Shown: one piece after another, positions 6,510 to 11,215 of the stretch
Position numbering within the stretch: the stretch's first letter is position 1
Layout of the letters: every line of letters starts with the position of its first letter
NCBI GenBank assembly: GCA_964645775.1
Contig: CAZYBU010000063.1
Span: forward strand, 1 to 11,215
Direction of reading: 5' to 3'
Origin: CAZYBU01 sp964645775
GTDB taxonomy: Bacteria > Spirochaetota > UBA4802 > UBA5550
DNA: 11,215 nt
Notes under the pieces: generated by a model
Told to the model about the DNA's origin: nothing
Databases searched by the model: none
What the model saw: only the letters and a program-made list of their open reading frames with translations
Translations under genes and position numbers: made by a program

Positions 6510-8114
6510 CTATTTATAATACAGAACCCAGACTTCACCCGATCCAATATCTGTCGAATAGTAAACTTTATCTTTAAATACCGTTGGTGAACCGGGCCAC
6601 ATACCAGAGGCGCCTGGATCAATATCACCGACCATATACGTATTAGCGGCTGTACCGTCAGTGATCCAGAGTTCCTTACCGTTGACACCGTCATCAGCGC
6701 GAAAAAATATTTTACCTCTGAACGTGTGAAACATCCCCGGTCCTGAGTCAGCCGCTCCCGGATTGATATTTTTAAGCATATAAGTCCCGGCCGTGGTTCC
6801 GTCGCTTATCCAGAGTTCTCTTCCTTCAGCTGCCGTGATTGCGCTAAAATATAATTTTTTCCCAACGACCGTCATGGATACAGGGAAGCTATTTCCAACC
6901 GGGTTTATGTCTTTGACAAGAACGGTTCCGGCAGTTGTCCCGTCCGTGGACCAGAGTTCTTTTCCTGTGATCCCGTCATCGGCGCGAAAGTAAAGCCTGT
7001 TGTTGAATATCGTCATATTATCCGGACTGGAAGAACCTGCGCCGACCTGTATGTCCTTCACAAGGGTAACGCCGCTTCCGGTGGTGTAATAGAGTTCGTC
7101 ACCCAGAGTTCCATCATCAGCCGTAAAGAACACCTTATTGTTAAACACGATAAAATTATCCGGATCGCTGTTACCCGCTCCCGCGTTTATGTCGGCAATT
7201 CTGGAAACACCGGTTTCGTTTGCCCTGCAAAGCTCCAGACCGTCGGTAGTTTTACAGTCCATATACAGGTATCCATTATAAGGTACCATCTCGCTGTTAT
7301 CAGGATTCTGGGCGGGTGAGACAAAAGGCACCGCCTGGTGTGTCATAGCGTCATCAATGTAATAGAGAACACCTGTATTATTGTCACAGAAGAATAGATG
7401 ATTATTAAGAACCTCAAGAACCGACACATAGGAATCTGCCGCGCCCGGGGTGACATCGAACTGGCCCTCTGTAGAACCGTCATACCAGCTCACCTCTAAA
7501 CCTGCTGCGCCGTCCCCAATAAAATACAGGATACCATCCAACGCAACCATGGAATAATTTATATTTCTCAGAGAACCGACATTACTGATAGGCGCCGTTC
7601 CATTCGTTCGATAGAGACCGTTGATAATCATTCCATCTTCCGCGCTCATATAAAGGTATCCGCCCATCTCCCAGAATCCATGGGGGATGTTATCAAAAGC
7701 TCCACCCGGAAAAAGTTCCACAACCAGATCATCAACATCCAGCCTCCGACAGTCGCCGTAAATACCATCTGACCCCACACCACAGACCACCAGGTGAGTA
7801 AAACCGGCAATATTCTGAGTCACATTGACTGTTATGGGTGATCCGGTTACCGGCAAGTTGTCTATCTCTGTTGCTTCACGTGAAGACGCAGTTCCCCTGT
7901 AGACACGGTACTCATAAATCATGTCTTCTCCCTGAGCCGGTTGAATGACAAGGTCACCATCTATGCTATCAACCGTTATGTCTCTATCTTCAAAGGAGAG
8001 TCCCGCGGGAGAATAGACCGAAGGATTGGCGTCGTATCCCACCGGCTGCATGTAGCAGGTGGTTATACCTGAAAGCATTATAATGACTGGGATGGAAAAC
8101 AGTAGAAACCGCAT
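6510..8114 (-). CDS. ELWxxDGT-repeat lipoprotein, paralogue A
   Basis: The 534-residue product has a signal peptide with a relaxed lipobox (GITTC, Cys20). An N-terminal domain (about 21-133) reads like a fibronectin-III-type beta-sandwich, with YEYRVYRGT and a possible disulphide pair, Cys111 and Cys122. From about residue 151 there are eight units of about 42-48 residues, then a closing half unit that ends EVWVLYYK. The last units match the ELWxxDGT repeat closely: ELWSTDGTTAGT (386), ELWISDGTTAGT (433) and ELWITDGT (481). The first four are worn. Such repeats are expected to build a beta-propeller on the cell surface or in the periplasm. The ligand is unknown, and a binding or adhesion role is only inference. 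The ribosome-binding site is weak. Its mature N-terminal domain is identical in DNA to paralogue B. Confidence 0.88.
   Translation of the reverse strand: MRFLLFSIPVIIMLSGITTCYMQPVGYDANPSVYSPAGLSFEDRDITVDSIDGDLVIQPAQGEDMIYEYRVYRGTASSREATEIDNLPVTGSPITVNVTQNIAGFTHLVVCGVGSDGIYGDCRRLDVDDLVVELFPGGAFDNIPHGFWEMGGYLYMSAEDGMIINGLYRTNGTAPISNVGSLRNINYSMVALDGILYFIGDGAAGLEVSWYDGSTEGQFDVTPGAADSYVSVLEVLNNHLFFCDNNTGVLYYIDDAMTHQAVPFVSPAQNPDNSEMVPYNGYLYMDCKTTDGLELCRANETGVSRIADINAGAGNSDPDNFIVFNNKVFFTADDGTLGDELYYTTGSGVTLVKDIQVGAGSSSPDNMTIFNNRLYFRADDGITGKELWSTDGTTAGTVLVKDINPVGNSFPVSMTVVGKKLYFSAITAAEGRELWISDGTTAGTYMLKNINPGAADSGPGMFHTFRGKIFFRADDGVNGKELWITDGTAANTYMVGDIDPGASGMWPGSPTVFKDKVYYSTDIGSGEVWVLYYK
7715..8060 (-). 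repeat. 346-bp direct repeat, copy in paralogue A
   Basis: This segment matches 9631-9976 base for base at a constant offset of 1916, by my line-by-line reading. It encodes the stretch from Thr19-Cys20 of the lipobox to DDLVVE at residue 133 and stops abruptly at both ends. Confidence 0.93.
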
Positions 8115-8374
8115 GTCTTTTCTTATCCTGTTGCTTTATTGCACTATTAATATTGGCATGTAACATGGAAAGGGCCAACAAAAAATGCACAAGTTTTAAA
8201 TAATATTTATATCCCCGCCGCCTTCGGCGGTGGGAATATTAGAGTTTTTATAATGCAATTAAAGTTAAGGAATTATTCCTGAATTATATGTGTTTTTTCC
8301 TGGCCGGCAGGCGAAAAAGAGAAGCGGGATAATAATCAGAGTAGAGAATTTGTACAAATAAAAATATTGCCGAA
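8115..8374. other. AT-rich intergenic region between the two ELWxxDGT genes
   Basis: This 260-bp spacer should hold the end of the paralogue B transcript and the promoter of paralogue A. It contains a GC hairpin (8211-8234) and a smaller stem with CCTG/CAGG arms (8299-8311) flanked by a T-run and an A-run. I could not pick a convincing promoter. Confidence 0.5.
8211..8234 (-). terminator. GC-rich hairpin, weak terminator candidate for paralogue B
   Basis: CCGCCG (8215-8220) and CGGCGG (8225-8230) pair around CCTT, with two further pairs beyond a bulged T. It lies about 140 bases downstream of the paralogue B stop. On the minus strand the following bases are AT-rich (ATATAAATATT) without a true T-run, so termination is possible but not clear. 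It could also be a dispersed extragenic palindrome. Confidence 0.35.
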
Positions 8375-10030
8375 TCACTGAAAATATAAGACATACATCA
8401 ACCTGGAACCGCCGGAAACTGAACTGAAATACAATTTGTTCTTAAATTCAATGAACTCTCCAGGGCTGCTGTCTCCTGCCCCGCCATCCATGTTCCATAT
8501 GTTCCGGGTGCCTGCTCCCGTACCATCTGTAGCGAAAAGTTCTTCACCCGTTCCAGCTGTTGAAGCGCAAAAATATATTTTACCTTTGAAGGGATAGAAT
8601 TCCCGGGGGTTACTGTCCCCCCCTCCTTCAATATCATTAATCATATACGTTCCGGCCGATGTTCCATCTGTAACGAAAATCTCCCTCCCGTCCGTACCGT
8701 TGTCTGCGCTAAAATACATTCTATTTCCTATGACCACAAGATTATCCGGACTTGAATCTCCTGAACTATTTATATCTTTGAGTAGCTGAGTGCCGGAATA
8801 AGTACCGTCTGTAAACCACAGTTCTTTACCGTGGATTCCGTCATTAGCGGAAAAATAAACTTTTTCCTTAAAATAAACCAAAGATTCAGGATTTGATGAA
8901 ATCCCTGCGTTGGTATTAATATCCCGTATCAGGGAGGTTCCGCCTACCGTTCCATCTGTAATCCACACTTCCCTTCCGTTTGTTACGTCAATAGCGGTAA
9001 AAACAAGTTTTCCAAATGCCGTAATAAAATCTGCAGGATTTGAATCTCCTGCTCCATTGATATCTCTCACCATAATGGTATTAACACCGTCGGTTTTTAG
9101 CAGCTCTTTTCCAGAAGCTGGAGTTTCACCATCAAAGTATATGTTGCCATTGAATTTATGTAATGAAGTAGAATTCGGAGCTACGCCAAGGTTGGCAACC
9201 ATGCCTGTGCCCGACCCATCATAATAATGAATATCACCGGTGCTGTTACCAGAATAATATAATATGTTATTCATAACAGTAAACAATTCTGGATTTACAT
9301 CAGTTCCAGCTCCGATACCACCAATCTGTTCCCATGCCAGGGTTCCGGAAGCAATATTATAGACACCAAGATGTACACCGTTATTGGGAGCGTCCGCTTT
9401 CCCGGGAAACACAATTTCTCCGTTGAAACCAACAATCTCATCTCCATCAAATCCATCAGCACCAGCACTAGAAAGATCTCCGGTTGGAACAGTCCCGGCA
9501 ATAGTACCATCCGTATGCCACAATTCAATCCCCCATGGTGGATCAAATCCCCTGAAATATAGATAATCACCGTAAACCTTAAAGAGATATGTGACTGACG
9601 TAACGTTTATCGGACCTGCATTAAAGACCTGTTCCACAACCAGATCATCAACATCCAGCCTCCGACAGTCGCCGTAAATACCATCTGACCCCACACCACA
9701 GACCACCAGGTGAGTAAAACCGGCAATATTCTGAGTCACATTGACTGTTATGGGTGATCCGGTTACCGGCAAGTTGTCTATCTCTGTTGCTTCACGTGAA
9801 GACGCAGTTCCCCTGTAGACACGGTACTCATAAATCATGTCTTCTCCCTGAGCCGGTTGAATGACAAGGTCACCATCTATGCTATCAACCGTTATGTCTC
9901 TATCTTCAAAGGAGAGTCCCGCGGGAGAATAGACCGAAGGATTGGCGTCGTATCCCACCGGCTGCATGTAGCAGGTCAGGACCGGTAGTAGTAGAAAAAG
10001 AAGAAGCACCAGCAAACTATATCGTTTCAT
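8375..10030 (-). CDS. ELWxxDGT-repeat lipoprotein, paralogue B
   Basis: The 551-residue product has a signal peptide (MKRYSLLVLLLFLLLPVLTC, Cys20 lipidated). The mature N-terminal domain, to residue 133, is identical to that of paralogue A. Eight repeat units follow from about residue 153, plus a closing half unit ending LMYVLYFQ. Recognisable units include IELWHTDGTIAGT, REVWITDGTVGGT, KELWFTDGTYSGT, REIFVTDGTSAGT and EELFATDGTGAGT. Units 2 and 3 are degenerate. The repeat regions of A and B share the pattern but clearly differ in sequence, as do the signal peptides. An envelope-anchored propeller is expected; the ligand is unknown. It starts 29 bases after the 82-residue gene, so the two may share a transcript. 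The ribosome-binding site is weak (TTGGAATAACCT before ATG). Confidence 0.88.
   Translation of the reverse strand: MKRYSLLVLLLFLLLPVLTCYMQPVGYDANPSVYSPAGLSFEDRDITVDSIDGDLVIQPAQGEDMIYEYRVYRGTASSREATEIDNLPVTGSPITVNVTQNIAGFTHLVVCGVGSDGIYGDCRRLDVDDLVVEQVFNAGPINVTSVTYLFKVYGDYLYFRGFDPPWGIELWHTDGTIAGTVPTGDLSSAGADGFDGDEIVGFNGEIVFPGKADAPNNGVHLGVYNIASGTLAWEQIGGIGAGTDVNPELFTVMNNILYYSGNSTGDIHYYDGSGTGMVANLGVAPNSTSLHKFNGNIYFDGETPASGKELLKTDGVNTIMVRDINGAGDSNPADFITAFGKLVFTAIDVTNGREVWITDGTVGGTSLIRDINTNAGISSNPESLVYFKEKVYFSANDGIHGKELWFTDGTYSGTQLLKDINSSGDSSPDNLVVIGNRMYFSADNGTDGREIFVTDGTSAGTYMINDIEGGGDSNPREFYPFKGKIYFCASTAGTGEELFATDGTGAGTRNIWNMDGGAGDSSPGEFIEFKNKLYFSSVSGGSRLMYVLYFQ
9631..9976 (-). repeat. 346-bp direct repeat, copy in paralogue B
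   Basis: This is the second copy of the block at 7715-8060. The first differing base on each side is t9630 against a7714, and c9977 against g8061. The two copies are in the same orientation. Confidence 0.93.
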
Positions 10031-10059
10031 AGGTTATTCCAAGTACGATTAATATACTT

Positions 10060-10308
10060 TCAGGCACCCGTATCGGGCAATAAAAAATCGTAGCAATAAC
10101 GCATCTTATATCCTTCATTCAGAATTTTTTTCATTTCCCGAACGGTGAGCACAGGTTCTATGCCTTCCGGAAAGGGCTCCCCCTTCTGTTCGTATATACG
10201 GCGGCGCAGGAGCTCAACCAGATCCACCCTCTGTGCCGGGGTCAGTGACCTGTAATATTCCAGGTCATTGTCCTTTTTATCTCTTACGCGCAAAACTGGA
10301 TCAATCAT
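10060..10308 (-). CDS. Small cytoplasmic protein of 82 residues, function unknown
   Basis: The product is charged and mostly helical, with no signal peptide or membrane helix. The segment LEYYRSLTPAQRVDLVELLRRRIYE resembles the short 'YWrskTPeeRlealeeLR' type of protein that I associate with nucleotidyltransferase-like partners in some toxin-antitoxin-like pairs. No such partner is present here, so that link is weak. The C-terminal part (TVREMKKILNEGYKMRYCYDFLL) is unrecognised. ATG at 10308 is preferred, with GGA eight bases upstream. A GTG one codon earlier (10311) is an alternative. It lies between the beta-barrel gene and paralogue B, in the same direction as both. Confidence 0.6.
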   Translation of the reverse strand: MIDPVLRVRDKKDNDLEYYRSLTPAQRVDLVELLRRRIYEQKGEPFPEGIEPVLTVREMKKILNEGYKMRYCYDFLLPDTGA

Positions 10309-10346
10309 CACTTATTTCCGTATGTTCCGTTTTTACATTAATAGTT

Positions 10347-10403
10347 TCAGGATTACCCTTCGTGGATCAGAAAATTCCAGGCAAAATTTTCATGTAATCC
10401 TGA
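10347..10403. repeat. Nested inverted repeat after the beta-barrel gene
   Basis: The outer arms TCAGGATTAC (10347-10356) and GTAATCCTGA (10394-10403) are perfect 10-bp complements. Inside them GAAAATT (10370-10376) and AATTTTC (10385-10391) form a second 7-bp pair. The structure begins six bases after the beta-barrel stop and ends 36 bases before the small-gene GTG. There is no following T-run, so it is not a standard intrinsic terminator. A transcript-stabilising or regulatory RNA structure is possible. Confidence 0.6.
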
Positions 10404-10409
10404 ATGCCG

Positions 10410-11215
10410 TCAGAGCTTCACGCCGGTCATAAGATAATACCTCAGGGCGTGCATGCCGTCTCCCCAGTAATTCAGGAAAAGGTAATCCATCCCGGCCTCC
10501 AGGTACCAGGGCCCGATTAACCGCACCTCTGCTCCCAGGCCGAACCTGTAATACGTGTCAAAAGACCAGTACTTCGTGGTGGAACCCGGCAAGGTGGCCG
10601 TGGATGAAAAGTTGGTGAACATGATACCGCCCCCTACCCGGAGAACGGCGTTCACGGGAAAATCAAAGGGAGTGGAACCCCGGACAGCCAGGCCTCCCAT
10701 GGTGGTGTGCATGTTCGGCTGGCCCGACCTGCCCTGGAAGTTATGATAGCCGGCTTCAAGTTCCAGACCAAACCATTTCAGTATCCCGTACTTACCGTAG
10801 ACACCCAGGTTAACCATACCTCCCAGAAAAGATGCCTTGAACGTGTCGCTCCAGTCGCCCACCATGTGAGCCACCGGGTATCCTGCCATGACCTTGAAAC
10901 TCACCTTCGGGGCCTTCTCTTCATCGGAGGTAAACTCCTGGTCTTTTCCTTTCCAGGAATAGTTGTTTCCCCAGCCGGAGCGGTATCCTGCCGCGAGCCG
11001 CAGGATCATGCTGTGAGCCATGGTGTTCTTGTAGAATCCGAGCTGGTAATCCAGACCCAGCTGAAGGTAGTAGTCCCTGTAGAAGCTGTAGTCCATGGCC
11101 ACGCCGAACTGGAAATAGTAGTCCGTGGACCAGTAGGCCTTCTTGGCCGATGCGAGAAAGGAATAGTACTCGTACCGGGACTCGGTCACGCCTCCCCCGG
11201 CCCGGACGACCACAT
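10410..11215 (-). CDS. Outer-membrane beta-barrel protein, 5' end missing
   Basis: About 268 codons are visible and the frame runs off the right edge. The first in-window codon that could start is a GTG at 11213-11211, which is most likely an internal Val. The sequence alternates polar and aromatic or aliphatic residues, with many Tyr, Gly and Trp and short turns, for example YYFQFGVAMDYSFYRDYY, LQLGLDYQLGFY, FGLELEAGYHNF and YYRFGLGAEVRLIG. This is the pattern of outer-membrane barrel strands. It ends with a strand-like LRYYLMTGVKL, similar to a C-terminal beta-signal but closing in Leu rather than Phe. One hydrophilic loop (around KGKDQEFTSDEEKAPK) is long and may face outside. The size fits a barrel of eight to twelve strands. 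Function (porin, adhesin or structural barrel) is not determinable. Confidence 0.8.
   Translation of the reverse strand, partial: VVVRAGGGVTESRYEYYSFLASAKKAYWSTDYYFQFGVAMDYSFYRDYYLQLGLDYQLGFYKNTMAHSMILRLAAGYRSGWGNNYSWKGKDQEFTSDEEKAPKVSFKVMAGYPVAHMVGDWSDTFKASFLGGMVNLGVYGKYGILKWFGLELEAGYHNFQGRSGQPNMHTTMGGLAVRGSTPFDFPVNAVLRVGGGIMFTNFSSTATLPGSTTKYWSFDTYYRFGLGAEVRLIGPWYLEAGMDYLFLNYWGDGMHALRYYLMTGVKL

Noticed and set aside
8293..8318. Stem with CCTG/CAGG arms between a T-run and an A-run as a terminator
   Set aside because: On either strand the T-run comes before the stem and the A-run after it, the reverse of an intrinsic terminator, and the GC stem is only four pairs.
7715..9976. Direct 346-bp repeats as ends of a transposable element
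   Set aside because: They are in-frame protein-coding segments inside two lipoproteins. No transposase, terminal inverted repeats or target-site duplication was seen.
11211..11213. Start codon of the beta-barrel gene at the right edge
   Set aside because: The codon is GTG two bases from the window end, with no room for a signal peptide before the first barrel strand. It is most likely an internal Val and the gene is cut by the edge.
1..11215. CRISPR array, tRNA or rRNA genes, phage or plasmid origin
   Set aside because: No regularly spaced short repeats, cloverleaf-like sequences, rRNA-like stretches, integrase or replication genes were found on reading.

Overview
The window looks like chromosomal DNA from a Gram-negative, outer-membrane-bearing bacterium, most plausibly a spirochaete. 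The evidence is two lipoproteins with a relaxed lipobox ending in Thr-Cys, an outer-membrane beta-barrel at the right edge, ELWxxDGT-repeat lipoproteins, and a fragment of an NGKIY/IPxN-type repeat protein that I associate with Leptospira-like genomes. That assignment is an inference from protein style; no rRNA or other taxonomic marker is present. The left third is noticeably richer in G/C at wobble positions than the ELWxxDGT genes.

Left block (1-4595). After a possible gene tail (3-116), a seven-helix membrane protein of unknown function is read leftward (241-873). Divergent from it is a two-gene unit: an SGNH-hydrolase lipoprotein (1021-1767), then a large protein (1764-4595) that joins a periplasmic SGNH domain to an MBOAT acyltransferase. 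Their stop and start codons overlap as TTGA. Together they look like a complete extracytoplasmic O-acylation module: MBOAT moves the acyl group across the membrane, the fused SGNH domain transfers it, and the lipoprotein transfers or removes it. The acceptor, perhaps an envelope glycan, is not identifiable from the sequence.

Middle block (4596-6506). A 56-codon gene (4814-4984) has a good sigma70-type promoter, a strong ribosome-binding site and a GC-rich terminator, and matches no family I recognise. Convergent to it is a secreted protein with a ricin-like beta-trefoil and a charged helical C-terminal half (5085-6038). A divergent AT-rich region carrying a 17-bp palindrome separates it from a short rightward reading frame (6195-6506) that resembles the C-terminal end of a longer repeat protein.

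Right block (6510-11215), all read leftward. From the right edge come an outer-membrane beta-barrel protein (5' end missing), a nested inverted repeat, an 82-codon small protein, and two ELWxxDGT-repeat lipoproteins. The two lipoproteins share a 346-bp segment that is identical base for base and encodes the mature N-terminal domain. Their signal peptides and repeat propellers have diverged strongly. This mosaic pattern points to recent gene conversion or cassette exchange and is the most striking feature of the window. No tRNA, rRNA, CRISPR array, transposase or integrase was seen.
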